Shown here in pieces: positions 11,543-23,268 of a stretch of 64,000 bases of DNA. The translations under genes were made by a program, and so were the position numbers. Within the stretch, counting starts at the first letter, position 1. Each line of letters begins with the position of its first letter. Origin of the DNA: Diplosphaera chodatii (taxonomy: Eukaryota; Chlorophyta; Trebouxiophyceae; Prasiolales; Stichococcaceae); NCBI GenBank assembly GCA_032358165.1, contig JAALGY010000032.1, forward strand, positions 1,178,001 through 1,242,000, written 5' to 3'. The notes under the pieces were generated by a model, which searched no databases, was not told where the DNA came from, and saw only the letters and a list, made by a program, of their open reading frames with translations.

Positions 11543-13158
11543 TCAGAAGCGTCCCGCCCGCATGTCATTGAGCTTTTTGTACAGCCCCGGGTTCTGCGAC
11601 AACACACTGGCTCCAATGCCGGGCCGTTCCTGCCACGGCATCAGCTGCGATGCCCTGATCCGCTCTGCAGCCTCCCTCTCGGCCTGAAAAGCGTGCACAT
11701 ACTCTGTGGCACTGCCAGCAGTCTACGATGCAAAACCGAGGTGCATGGTGCTTACATAACATGGACGATTCTCTGCAGGGCCTCGCTCACGCTGGTCATT
11801 TCTCGGAGGAGCGCTGCACATGACACGATGTGGGCGCCAGAGATGCTGTCTCGCAGATCACTGTCAGACGTCGCGACGAGCACCTGTGGCGTGCCGCTCT
11901 GCTTCAGCGCGCTCACCTGAGGCAATCACACCCGAATGAGGTGCACACTGGTAGCAGCAGTGGTACGCTGCAGTACGGCTGTCATGACATAGCACCGCGT
12001 GACATGATGACTCTACTACTGTACCTCCAGCATTATAAAGGTGTCAGCGTCAGCGTCGCCGACATACACCACGTCAATGGCGCCCTTGGCTGTGGTCCTG
12101 GTGACCGTGTTGCTCCCGCTGCCGATTGCATCGAACACCAAGACCACCTGCAGTCAGCATGCTCATCATCTGCAGTGCCTCCATGTCCTGCTGAGCATCA
12201 GATTGGCGCATGCAGTTTGAGGGCAGGCCTCCCCAAGGCAGGAACCCAACAGGCTGTCCTGCTCACCTTCACCTGCCGAAGATGGCTGTAGTCACAGAGG
12301 CGGTTCTGCAGGGCAAGCCGGGGGCCATCAGCAAAGGCCGCTGCCAGGAGCGCCTCGTTCTCCTCGTCCGACTCATCCGAGTTGTACCCCGATAGCTTGC
12401 CGAGCAGATTATAACCGTCTACCAGCAGCACTGGAGGCTGCCTATTGCCCTGCAGATCAGGGTACACACAACTGATCCCAAGTTGATCGCCAGCTAGATG
12501 GTTGCGGAACTTGACCTACATGCTGAGCTGCACCTGCGTCGCCTGTCGCCAGCTCGTGGGGCGACAGCTTTAGATAGCTCACTGCAGCTCCACCGCACAC
12601 CTTGGTGCCATAGAGGCTGACGAAGCTGGCGGCAGCGGACTTCTTCTTGCGCGCAGCTTGGTAGGCCGCCTCCCTTTCCGCCTCACGTGCCAGCCGCTCC
12701 TGGTCCTCGATCCTTGGCTTCCGGAAGGACTGCGCTATCTTCGGCGCAGCCGGCTGCTGTGCCTCCTGTTGCTGCGATATCACCAGCAGGCCAAGTTATG
12801 CATGTGTAGCTGCCAATTGCCATGATGACCAGGGTGATTGTGAGTTGTTTGGCTCCACAACTACTGTTCAGTCCCCACCAACCTGTTTCAGCAGCCGCTT
12901 CCAAGTTCTCAGGCGCAGCTGACTGGTGTCAATCCGCGGCGCGGGCTGCAATGGCAGCGCGGGCTGTGCAGCAGCCTCCTCAGGCTGCGCTGCCGTCTGT
13001 CTCTTTGGCTTTGGCTTGTGCTTCTTCTTGAGGCCGCACACAACCTGAACAGTCCCTGCTGGAGCCCCGCTCAAGCGTGCAAGCACAGAACCATGCGCTG
13101 CCGCTCCTGCCAGCACCTTGGCTGGCGACCTGGGACGAGCCCAGGTCCCATGGAGCAT
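11543..13158 (-). CDS. NYN-domain (YacP/Rae1-like) ribonuclease family protein
   Basis: Putative PIN-like nuclease of the NYN/YacP family (bacterial Rae1 cuts mRNA on the ribosome); plants carry a plastid-targeted relative. Six exons (13158-12883, 12771-12601, 12449-12267, 12147-12025, 11916-11761, 11683-11543) give 349 residues. An N-terminal leader rich in Ala, Arg and Ser with no acids (MLHGTWARPRSPAKVLAGAA) reads as an organelle transit peptide, followed by a lysine cluster (KKKHKPKPKRQ) and a charged helix. The NYN domain begins with PPVLLVDGYNLLG; then VVLVFDAIGSGS, DVVYVGDADADTFI and QVLVATSDSDLRDSISGAH, the four standard acidic-residue blocks of the fold. The tail ends NPGLYKKLNDMRAGRF, seen in plant and bacterial relatives. 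It shares a 430-base divergent region with ribA. Nuclease activity is inferred from the intact acidic residues. Confidence 0.85.
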
Positions 13159-13588
13159 CCGACGTCAAGGGCTATGCATGCAGCTTGGTTTGTATCACAC
13201 CGGTGCGGATCGTCAACAGCAAAAGTGAATTGCCACGCTGCGCCGATAAAGCCCTGCGCCAACAGTCAGCCGCCAAGCAGCTCTGATCGACAGTAAACAG
13301 CAATGCAGTCACGATTGCGCTTTCATCCAAGCTACAAACATAAAAATCGTTGGGTGGTGATCTGTGCGAGCATTTTGCCGCTGCTAACGTGGCAGACGAT
13401 CTTGTTTCTGCAGCTGCTCTGTGGCAAGCGTCACCGGCTTCCTCCAGTTGCGCGCTGTCACACAACTTTGCTACATGTACGCAGCCCGTTGATCGGCGTA
13501 TTTGGCCAGGACTTGGTCTGCATAGGCTGGTCGCTTGTGTTCGCACTGGGTGTGGTAAGCCATCCTGCACGCATACGGTAATAGGGGC
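13159..13588. promoter_or_regulatory. divergent intergenic region, NYN gene / ribA
   Basis: 430 bases between outward-facing starts; presumed shared promoter. No coding stretch or repeat that I would defend. Confidence 0.4.
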
Positions 13589-15460
13589 ATGCATGGTCCC
13601 TGCAGCGGCCAGACCAGCTGCAGCGGCCGCTGCAGCACCCATTCTGCGTTCAGCGGGCAGCAGCTGCGTCAGCCCAGCCGCACGTCACGGAGGGCACGCA
13701 GCACACGCGTGCCAACAGTCAACGGGCATGGCATGCAGCCCTTTGGTGGGCTGCTGGGTCGTGACCGTGTCTCACGCAGCGTCATGCAGCCGATCACTGG
13801 GTGCATGATTGCCCAGCAGCCGCTGCCCATGGGCATCACCCGCCTGAAAGACCGGAACACGGTGAATGGCACAGTTCTGGTGGAGCAGCCAGACGAAAGC
13901 ATGCAGCACCAGGGTCGCGAAGCATTGCAATATTCCGTCACCAGCTTTCATGCGGAGACGAAGCTTCCGACGCGGTATGGCCAGTACAGGGTCCGCGCCT
14001 ACCGACACTCGGTGCGCACACAGCAGCACCTGGCGGCGTCACATGCTTATATAAATGAGCATACGAGGTTTCGTGTTATATGTTTTGGGGTGCGTGATCA
14101 CATGTGACGACCCGGAGTAGAGGATTCACACGTTGTGGTCCCACACAGACGGACGGCGGCAACTCATTCACAGAACCGATGGTCATCATGACTGGGCGGC
14201 CAGAGGGGCAGTCGGAGGTGAGCTGCCCTGGGCTACCGACGTGTCAGCATCGAGCAGCGCTGTCTGTGGATGTGCGGGAAGGCAACCGATCCATGGCCGA
14301 CCAAATGCGTGTTGGCCGCAGGTGGTTGTGCGAGTGCACGATGCCTGCTTCACATCAGGCAAGACTCTCTTGCTGTGAACGCTGGGATGGTGTGCACAAT
14401 GCTGACGCGACCCTTTGCTGGGAGTCTCGGCTGTCTGTACATTTATAGTGAGTGCATGCTAGCGTGTGCACGTCTGTTGTGTTTACACTTTTCTGGACCT
14501 GCTTACAGAGGTGCTTGGGTCGCTGAAGTGCGACTGCGCAGAGCAGCTACAGCTGGCGATGCAGTACATACAGGATAACCAGCCGGGCATGATCATATAT
14601 CTCCAACAGGAGGGGCGTGGCATTGGCCTCGCCAACAAAATTGCAGCATATGCCCTCCAGGTGGGTCATCTTGCTGTAGTGGGATGCCGCCATTTCCATG
14701 CACCATGCTGGTTGACTGGTTGTGACAGTAGCATGCTTGCTGCTGCAGGAGGAGGGGTATGACACAGTCGACGCCAACAGGGCGCTCGGGTATCCGGACG
14801 ACTGCCGTGAGTACACCTCAGTGCACAACATCCTCAGGGACCTGGGCGTCAAGAGCATCAGGCTCATGGTAGGAGCTGCAGTGCATGCCCACAGCAAGGG
14901 CTATTCAGCCGTCATTTCGTCAACCAGACACAGGCTGTGGCAATCATTCCTGACGCCGGGGGTCATGACGGATGCAGACAAACAACCCGAGGAAGATGGC
15001 GTTCCTGCGGGCACTGGACGTCGAGGTCACTGGCCGGGTGCCCTGCATCGTCCAGGCACAGCAGTACAGCGAGGGCTACCTCGCTGTAAAGGTGGGCCTG
15101 GCTCGTCCTGGCTCGTGCGTCGTTGCAGGGGGACCTTCAATGCTGTGCAGCACGTGCCTCCGTCTCAAATGCAACAGTAGGCATTGTCACAGTGTTCTGC
15201 CTATTCTATCTCTCACCCGTCTTGCTGTGTATGCGCAGGCAGCCCGCATGGACCACGACCTGGATGGCAGCTACTGCCACTGGAACCACGGCGGCGAGCC
15301 ACTGCCGCCGCAGCTGGTCAACGGCAATGGCAGCGACTCAGAGTCCGGCAGCAGAGCAGCACAGCCATTTGCGGCTCCTAGCACAGCAGCGTCTGACACG
15401 TGCGCAAGCAGCAGCAGTGACACAAAACAGCAGCAGGCGCAGGCCGCTTCAGCGGCTTGA
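13589..15460 (+). CDS. ribA: GTP cyclohydrolase II (riboflavin synthesis), RibA domain only
   Basis: Converts GTP to 2,5-diamino-6-ribosylamino-pyrimidinone phosphate plus formate, the committed step of riboflavin synthesis, expected in the plastid. Seven exons (13589-14011, 14149-14217, 14322-14358, 14509-14660, 14749-14868, 14978-15091, 15239-15460) make 378 residues. The zinc triad is present as DAC...KCDC within [20 protein letters not shown]. Then come the catalytic QQEGRGIGL block, [16 protein letters not shown], and the GTP-contacting LMTNNPRKM. About 110 residues precede the GTPCHII domain; they are Ser/Arg/Gln-rich like a transit peptide plus linker, and no 3,4-dihydroxybutanone-4-phosphate synthase domain is visible, unlike the fused RibBA usual in plants. 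The short third exon ends on a GC donor (TCAG|GCAAGA). The tail is Ser/Gln/Ala-rich and probably disordered. Catalytic call is firm; the exact start is less so. Confidence 0.9.
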
Positions 15461-15775
15461 ACCAGGCTGCTGTGTATCAGTTTGAGCACGTGTCGGGTTT
15501 TTGTTTTCACGGGGAAACAGTCACATGGGGCCAGTCTTTAGAATGAGTGCGAGGTATAATCTGCTGTCCAAGTGCTGTCGCTGCTGCTGCGGTGGCGGTT
15601 GTGCTTGCAGTCCAATTTTGCAGTGCCCTTGTTGGGGGCAGAATGGGCCGATCGAGACATGACCAGATGGATTGATGAAGAGCAGCATTGCCATAGAGAG
15701 CCATTGCTACATACGCAGGGCTGCCACATTGTGAAAACCTCTCAGAGCAGCAAATTGAGAACTGCCAAGCCAGCA
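15461..15775. other. convergent 3' region, ribA / rlmN
   Basis: About 315 bases between stops. No gene, RNA or repeat seen. Confidence 0.4.
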
Positions 15776-18355
15776 TCATTGCACCACTGCAGCTTGCAAA
15801 TGCGCAGGCGGCTTCAGCGTTGGCGGTGCTCCTGCTAACGTGGCGTCTGGGGCTCCCAGCTGGCCACAGGCTGCCATCTCCCCATCACCGCGGCTGTCTC
15901 GCACTGTGCACACTCGGCCACCCTGCAAACCCGTGCATAATTTTGGCCGATGTTTGGCATGCTCCATGCATGCTGTCACTAGCATCGCAAAGAGCAAGTC
16001 CAGCAGGCTGAACTGGGTCTGCCAGGGCACCTGGGTGACGATGGAACGGAACGCCTGCACTGCCTCGCGTGTCGATGGTCTGAAGCGTGTGCCCTCATGA
16101 GTGTTGAACACGATGAGGTTAACCTTGCAGTCGATGGGTGACAGCAGGTCGACCAATCTGCATGCAAAGCCAGCACACTCACAGGTCGTCACATCATCAG
16201 GACATCGAAGAACTCATAGGGCCCACCATCTAGAATTGCCTAACATACTGTCACAGCACAGCTTGGTTCCCCAGGGCCTCACCACTGACCTGTGGGCATC
16301 AGCAGCAGTGTCGTTGACGCCTGACAGCATGACGTATTCAATGAGCACGAAGTGGCGGGATGCCGAGCCATTGGGCCGTCGTGGGTAGTCCCGCGCCAGC
16401 GCACCCAGCAGCACCGCCAGCGGCCACCGCCGGTTGACTGGGCACAGCCAGTCCCGCACCTGTGCAGCACACCATCACACAGTCCTGCCTTGCGTGTGGT
16501 TTTCGGGCTTCCGTTGTTTTTCGGGCTCGTTGAATACCTAGGACATGCCAAGGTCACAAGGCTTGTTCCTGTGTTGGCACAACATTCACAGCCAAGCAGC
16601 TTGCGTGCAAAGCCGGAGGAGCATGATAGAACACAAACCTCATCGGTGGTCGCATGCAGTGAGACGGCCAGCTGTGCACGAATGGAAGCTGTGAAGCGCT
16701 GCATTTCCGGCACTAGGCCCACTGTCGAAACCGTCACCTGGTGGACATCATGCAGAATCAGCACCACCAAAGTCTTTGGCTTCCATTGCTCAACTGGGGC
16801 AGCTGTCCCATGCAGGACATGCTTGCTGCCTCGGGCATGAGCACTGCCAGCGCTGTGGGTCACCTTCTTGTGGGACAGCTGCAGGCCCTGCGGGTGGCAC
16901 ATGATGTGCACTGCCGCCAGCACTGCCCCCAGATTGGCCAGCGGCTCACCCATGCCTGTACATACACCAAGCAGCCTACATGAGTGCGTTTGCAAAGCTG
17001 GCTGCTACTACAAGTGGAGACACGTGTCTGTTAACCGTGGAGCTGGCAAGTAGTATAGGCCAGCTTGGAAGCCCTGGGCTTACCCATGAACACCTGCATA
17101 GAGACACCCACACGTCACTGTCAAGCATGATGCACAGATACCTGTGCAGCAGTGATGCTGTGCAGCAATGTGGCAGAGCACCAGGCTGGGGATTGCCAGC
17201 TGGCGACTGACCACGTTGGTGAGGCTGGGCGCCTGGTCGGCTGGAAGCAAAGCAGCGTCTGCAGCCAGCAACCGGCGGGCCACGATGACCTGCTCCACAA
17301 TCTGCGCGGCGTTCAGGTCCATCCTGCAGTAGGTGTACCACTTTGTCTAAATGCTGAGGCCGGTTGCTTTGCTGTCAGCGTCTGAACTAAGACGCGAGGC
17401 AGTGTGCGCATGATGCAGAGATCCACAAACAAAACGACGGCAAGACCACAATGCTTACTTCAGACCCATCTTGCCAGTGTAGCAGAATTGGCAGTTCATT
17501 GCGCAGCCGATCTGTGACGATACACAGACTGTGATGCGCTGTCGTTCCCCCTGCAGGCAGACGTAAACCTCATGTCGGGTGCAGACAATGACACTGCACG
17601 CTGGTAACAACAGCGCTATAGTCCATTTCAGAGCATGTTTGCTCGGTGGGTTTGATGATGTAAACCATGTCAAGGTAAGACAGTCTTTGCAGACAAATAT
17701 ATGTGCTGTCGAACCTGCCGGCGCACGATGGGGATCATGACAGTCTCTACCAGGCCGTCCGATGGTGACCCATCTGCCAGTTTGAAAAGCAGCTTCCGTG
17801 TGCCGTCGGAGGCTGTATGCACAGACTGCAATCTGATGCCGCCGTCAAATGTCATCCTTCCTCTCATAGTGTCGACAAACTCCTGGCTCAGTCCGTTCTG
17901 CAGGTTTACAGTCTCCTGCGCAGCATTTGGCCATCCGCCCTCGGCATGGTACAACCAGCGCCAAAGCTGTCTGGCACGCTGCGGCCGCTGACCTGCAGCC
18001 AGACAGCCCAACGCTCAGCTGTTCACTTCAGGATACATGTGCCTTCCGGTGATGCAGTGATGGTGGTACATGCGTGCATGGGAGCCGCACCGTTTGCTGC
18101 ACACCACCTCTCCAGCTGCGGCCAGGTGAGGCTCTTCAGCAGCAGGTGCCCTGCGGAGGTGTGCGCTTCAGACTGCTCCCTGCCACCCAAGGCATGCGTT
18201 GCAGCTGCCAACCCTGGCTTGGCGGCATGTGGAGCAGGTTGTGATGACTGCGCAGCGGCATGAAGAATTCCATGGGGTACACGGGCTGCCTGACGTCCGT
18301 GAGAGCTAGTGCGCAGCCTTTGCGATAGCCTCAGAGGATCTGGACGCATCCCCAT
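15776..18355 (-). CDS. rlmN: RlmN/Cfr-family radical-SAM rRNA methyltransferase
   Basis: Radical-SAM enzyme that in bacteria puts a C2 methyl on A2503 of 23S rRNA and A37 of some tRNAs; here probably acting on organelle RNA. Ten exons (18355-18091, 17992-17715, 17550-17459, 17323-17212, 17093-17084, 16955-16864, 16737-16639, 16459-16290, 16157-16031, 15922-15776) sum to 463 residues. The N-terminal RlmN domain is SLTWPQLERWCAANGQRPQR then ARQLWRWLYHAEG. The cluster motif is C-x3-C-x2-C in GCAMNCQFCYTG, the SAM-contact motif is VVFMGMGEPLANL, and the C-terminal catalytic cysteine lies in RGDGEMAACGQLG. VVFMG is split by a 10-base exon (17093-17084), an uncommon arrangement. The leader before the RlmN domain is about 65 residues, basic and Ser/Ala-rich, consistent with organelle import; the start at 18355 is one of two close ATGs. 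It shares a 385-base divergent region with the HEAT gene. Confidence 0.9.
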
Positions 18356-18740
18356 CAATGGGCATGATGTCTGTGAACGCAGGCCGCCAAAGCGCCATGC
18401 GCAATCAATACCTGCAGCCATACAGCCACCTAAGCTTGCCTCGACCGCAGCTACGTCCAAAGCCTGCCTGCTGAGGCTCTGCAACGATCGGCACGCAAAA
18501 ACAAGAACTGTGCATGCGGCTGCACCTCTCAGGTGCATGATCTCTCGCCAGCTCAGCAAGTAGTCATCCATGTTGCAGGCTTTTGCGCGCCGTCGACCAC
18601 ATTTGTCAGGTGTAGACTTGCACAGGACACAAGACATCGTTTCCACCAGCGGCCACAACTGCCGACAGCGTGCTATGCGTTTTTCCATTGGCACCACCTT
18701 CATCATCCATCCTTGAAAAGTGTATGTGCTCGGACCACAT
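18356..18740. promoter_or_regulatory. divergent intergenic region, rlmN / HEAT gene
   Basis: 385 bases between outward-facing starts, though the minus-strand frame stays open across it so a longer rlmN leader cannot be excluded. No repeat or RNA seen. Confidence 0.35.
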
Positions 18741-21700
18741 ATGGCGTGCAGCGGTGCCGAGACATCAGACGAGGGAATCATGAAAGGTCTGGGTGCGGAG
18801 TTGAGACTGCACAGGGAGGCAGCGCTGCAAAACCTGGAGTCCCAGTTGCAAAGGCTCGACGCAGCAGATCGGCAAACATTGCTAGCTGGTATTTGCCCTG
18901 GAGTTCTCCAGTTGATCGATGCAGACAGCTGGCAGCAGCGTTTGGGAGGTTTTGCTGCTGCCCAGGTGATGCTGCAAGCTGGTCTCTGTGTAGGTTGTTG
19001 GGGAGAAGCTCTGCGTCATTCTCAGGATTGCCGCCATTGAGGTGTTGCCACTGCTGAGCTTATTCTGTGCAGGCCATTGTCCCCGAGCTGTCAGATACAG
19101 CATCGTTTGCAGCCGCTGTGCTGGCCGCCTGCCAGAGGCATCTTGAGGTGACAGTGCTGCCACGGGAGCCGTGCGCAACTGGAGTCTGCTTCTGCTTGAT
19201 GGTGCTGACAGCACTGATCCGTTGTCATTGCCACGACAGGACGAAGAAGCACGTGTGCGGGGCGCAGTTGCAGAATGTGTGCGGGTGCTGGCCCAAAAGC
19301 AGGGCACCGCCATATTTGAAGCGATGGGCCAGCAGATAACTCACAGCATCCAAGCCGCATTCGTAAGCATGTCAGCCTTCTTCGATTGGCCGCGGTTGTC
19401 GACTGCAGAGCGTAGGTGAGAAATGAGGACAACAGTGCTCACGTTGCATGGTGGTCTGCAGGCTAGAGATGCAGTCGCGGCAGATAGTGGCCCAGACAGC
19501 CATGCAGTCACAGCACAACGGGACTTTCTTGGGCAGCTGCTGCAGTCATCTTACAAGCGGCAGCAGCCGGGGCACGGGGAGCTGCGACACGACACAGAGG
19601 GCTGGCGGTCCCTGGAAACCTCCTTTCGTGCCCTCCAGGTGCTGACGCCATATGTATGCTTGGGCCCTCATTTCAGGGCACGTCGTATCCTGCAATACCA
19701 ACAGCTCAACCTGGTGCCCTCCTTACCCTGGGCTTAAACTACATGTGGTACATGCGCAACCCAGGCAGTCATCGAGGGGTGTGGGCCGGCGAGCATGCCA
19801 TACTTGACCAGGGAAATGCGGCAGCTGATCCTCGACTCCATGCTGCACCAGAACAGGTTGGGACCAGAGCAGGCAACTTGGCGGTGCTTTTGGTGTGTGT
19901 GCATGTGGTGTTGACTTCATGGCGACCTGGACTCGACACCTGGTATCACTTGGACCTACACAACCGTGCTGCGTTGCTAGGTTTGTGCGGGAGCGGGGCC
20001 ACAGGGTCATCTGTGCCCTGCTCTCTGTGTGCGATGAAGATACACTGCACGGCCTGGCTCCTGCCATTGCTAGCCGGCTTGCGGATGGCCTCAACGACAG
20101 CTGGAGCCACGTGAGCAGCTTTTAGGTCACCTATCATTCAGCTGACTGTCCGACGGTCTTGCTGGCTTTGTGCAGCGCCCGGGTATTGCAATGCGCCTGA
20201 GAAAATTGTGCATGGGTGACACGCACAGCTTGACTGTGCCCTTTTGTGCGACATTGACCTATCCAAGACATTGCTCATCGCTAGGTGCAATATGCTGCAA
20301 GCGAGGCGACGCGGGCATTCCTGCGTGCGGCACAACCCTTCAGGGATGAAATGCTGCCAGCCCTGTTGCCACCCATGTGCTTCAACCGCCACATCACTGC
20401 GGAGGGCCTGCGTGCATATTCGCAGGTGACAGACGCTTCAACAGTCACGACGCGCTGCAAACGTCCAGGATGGTGCCAGCAGCATGCACATGACCCATGC
20501 GATGACCAACGTCACATGCAGGCTACATGATATTCAAACACCTATTCATGGGGTGCAGGCCACATGGGAGCAGGCCATGGGCACAACAGGCCGAGCTTGT
20601 GTGGCGCACAACATCAATGAGGTACGCCTTCACCCTCAGAGTGTCGTACTCCCACAGCAAGTCCATGTCCCTCCTGTATCCTGTGTAGTGCTGATAGGCA
20701 TCCAGTGGACAAATGGAGAGACAGCGCATGGTACGGTGTTGCGCAGGTGGTGGCATTTTGTGTCAGGCAGGCACGCTCTGGCAGCACCGACAAGCGCGAG
20801 GCAGCATGCGCCTGCATGGCCGAGTTAGCGCTCAAGATCGAGGGTGCGGCGGTGCAGCCGCATGTGGGGCCCATGCTGCGCTGCCTGCTCGGCTGCTTCC
20901 GCGACAGCAGCTGGCCGGTGAGCCCCTTGCCACCACCCCACCTCAATGGCAACCAGCGATGTGCCACATGGGATTGCTGGGTTTAAAGCAGGCAGACCCG
21001 ATGGCTGGTGCAGCCGCCACTATCAGGTTGTATTCCAGTCAGACATTGGCCAGCGTGTGCCCCATCAGTCACGTGGCACACCTCTGTGGCCTCTGCAGCA
21101 GCCCCCGCACGATGTGCATAAGCTCATGCGCAGGTGCGGGAGGCGGCGTGCGATGCGTGTGGCAAGGTCGCACTGGCGTACCCCGATGCGGTGCGGGGCA
21201 TTGCGCAGCAGCTGTGGCCGCTGTGGCTGGCCGCGCTGGGCGAGAACGTGACAGCAGCCCGTGAGACGGCCGCTGTCGCCGTTGGCAATGCAGTTCGTGG
21301 TCTTGGGGCCGAGGCGCTGCAGACGGCACTGCCCGCTGCACAGTGAGTTCCTCGCTGCATCCGGTCTGCTCTTCACATCCCGCTAGTCGTTGCAGCTTGC
21401 ATCAGTCTTCCACCAGCATACAAGCATGGACTGCCCTGTACTTGTGTATGAAACATATGTTTTGGGCCGCCTTCACCAGGTGCGTCTTGCCACAGGGACA
21501 TGCTGCGGAGGGTGGAGGAACAGCCAGCCGACTCAGACAGCTACATCCAGACACCGTACGGTATTGCAGCAGTGCGGGTGGACGAGGTGCCAGCTGCAGA
21601 CGAGGACGAGGGCCTGTTCGGCAGTCCCCGGGCCACGGAGCCAGTGAGCAGTGATATGCACAGTCTACGCTATCGAGTGCCCCGCACGCATGCGGCGTAG

Positions 21701-22969
21701 TCCTTCCATTGCCGTTCCTGCACGTGCTTCAACGGATGAGATCACATGCCGTGATCAGGTGAACTACCAGACTGGCGGCAAGAAGCCAGCGCGGCTATTC
21801 AGCACGTCGGCGATGTCGCGTGAGCCTGCCGGCTGCTGCATGGATGACGGCTTCCAAAGGTGCTTCACCCCGTGCCCTGATGTGACTGGCAACGACATGA
21901 CTTTAGATCATCCCAGCCGTGGACCGGCGCTGCGCTCGTGTGCATGCACAAGCGGGCGGTGCATAGACGGTTGCGAACCCTCATAACGCTGTCCTGATGC
22001 AGCGCCTCATTGCACGGCTTGACAGGGAGCGGCAGCCGTGGGAGGCGGCAGATGGTGCAGTGTACCTGGTGCGCGAGTTGGCAGCGGCAGCGCCCGACAC
22101 GATGTCGCAGCTGTTGCCAGCGCTCGCCGACGCTGTGCGGCACAGCCACTACGCACACGCTTGCCACTTGCAGGCGAGCTGTGTCCTGGGTGCTGTCAGC
22201 GTGGCTGGACACATGGCTGTCAGGATGTACAGGACGAGACGCTCTCGACCAGTGTTTCAACACGGAATTCACATGCATGGATGATGCCAGCTGTTACTGG
22301 TGCCTCAGGAGACGGCGTGGCGGCAGCTGCCACTCATTGCTCAGCACCTAGGCAAGCGTGGCTTCAAGCGCTACCTGGAGCCCTTTCTGGACACCCTATT
22401 CAAGTGCGACTGTGCCAAATCATCCTTATAGAGAATCATCTGAAACACAGCTTTGAACACATTGTCACAGCATGCAAGTGCGTAGATACAGCAACACTGA
22501 CATGTCAATGCATGCTGCCTGGTGCACAGTGTCTTCAACGGTGCATCAAAGATGGACATATGGATGCACACCTGCAGGAACGTGCAGACAGCCACGCACC
22601 AGGGCTGCCAGACTGCTGCAATCGCTGCGGTTGCCTTCCTGCGGGACTGGTTGGGGCCCCGCATCTTTGCAGGGCGCCTGTCATTGGAGCAACAGGTGAT
22701 TTGGCAGGCTGGATCGCATCTAACCAGGGTTTTATTGCCTGTCACTGAGATGCAGCACTGTGCCAAAGATCTCGCGCACACCTTATGGCTTTCAAAATGT
22801 CAGCGTTGAAGCGCTGCATCAGCGATGTCCTGTTGTGGGTGTACAGGATATCATGCAGCGCTTTGTGCCCAGTGTGCCACGCGCCAACAAGGCGTGCTAT
22901 GTGGCAGTCTACGATAAGCTGGGCAGCAGCGGCGCACGGCTGCCTGCACCACAGGCCATGGTGCAGTAA
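18741..22969 (+). CDS. HEAT/armadillo-repeat protein of unknown function
   Basis: Sixteen exons (18741-18965, 19073-19147, 19240-19362, 19462-19638, 19777-19856, 19981-20110, 20285-20425, 20559-20621, 20747-20917, 21134-21342, 21496-21643, 21759-21859, 22026-22173, 22309-22403, 22578-22695, 22769-22969) join in frame to 734 residues. The chain is a series of amphipathic helix pairs typical of HEAT repeats, for example VREAACDACGKVALAYP, REAACACMAELALKIEG, VQYAASEATRAFLRAAQPF and QTAAIAAVAFLRDWLGP. An acidic linker (VDEVPAADEDEGLF) separates N- and C-terminal solenoid halves, as in importin-beta-like or other scaffold proteins, but no family-specific motif lets me name it. Exons 5 and 16 use GAG and AAG acceptors and exon 13 a GC donor, so those junctions are weaker. 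The best guess is a scaffold or transport adaptor; this is inference from fold only. Confidence 0.72.
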
Positions 22970-23143
22970 CACTGGGTCAGCTACCTGGCCCCGATCTACC
23001 TTCCACCAATCTCTTCACAAGGATGTCATCAGGCGTGATCAGCAGTGGTGTACAGTTCTGGTTTGCAAAATGGTTGAAGGTGGCTGAGCTCATGTCACAA
23101 GTCGAACTGTCTGCAATGCAACCCAATCTAAGTGTTCCGTTTC

Positions 23144-23164
23144 TGAGTTTGAGTTTGAGTTTGA
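23144..23164. repeat. short hexamer repeat (TGAGTT x3)
   Basis: Three copies of TGAGTT plus TGA lie 3' of the alpha/beta hydrolase coding region, probably in its 3' UTR or just beyond. Confidence 0.8.
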
Positions 23165-23268
23165 TGTTGAAAGCAATACGATACACATCCCACAGCACCT
23201 CCCAAACGCTCGGTGACAACCGACTCGCAACGACGGTTGACAAGGGTGGCAATTCATGCATTTGCACA

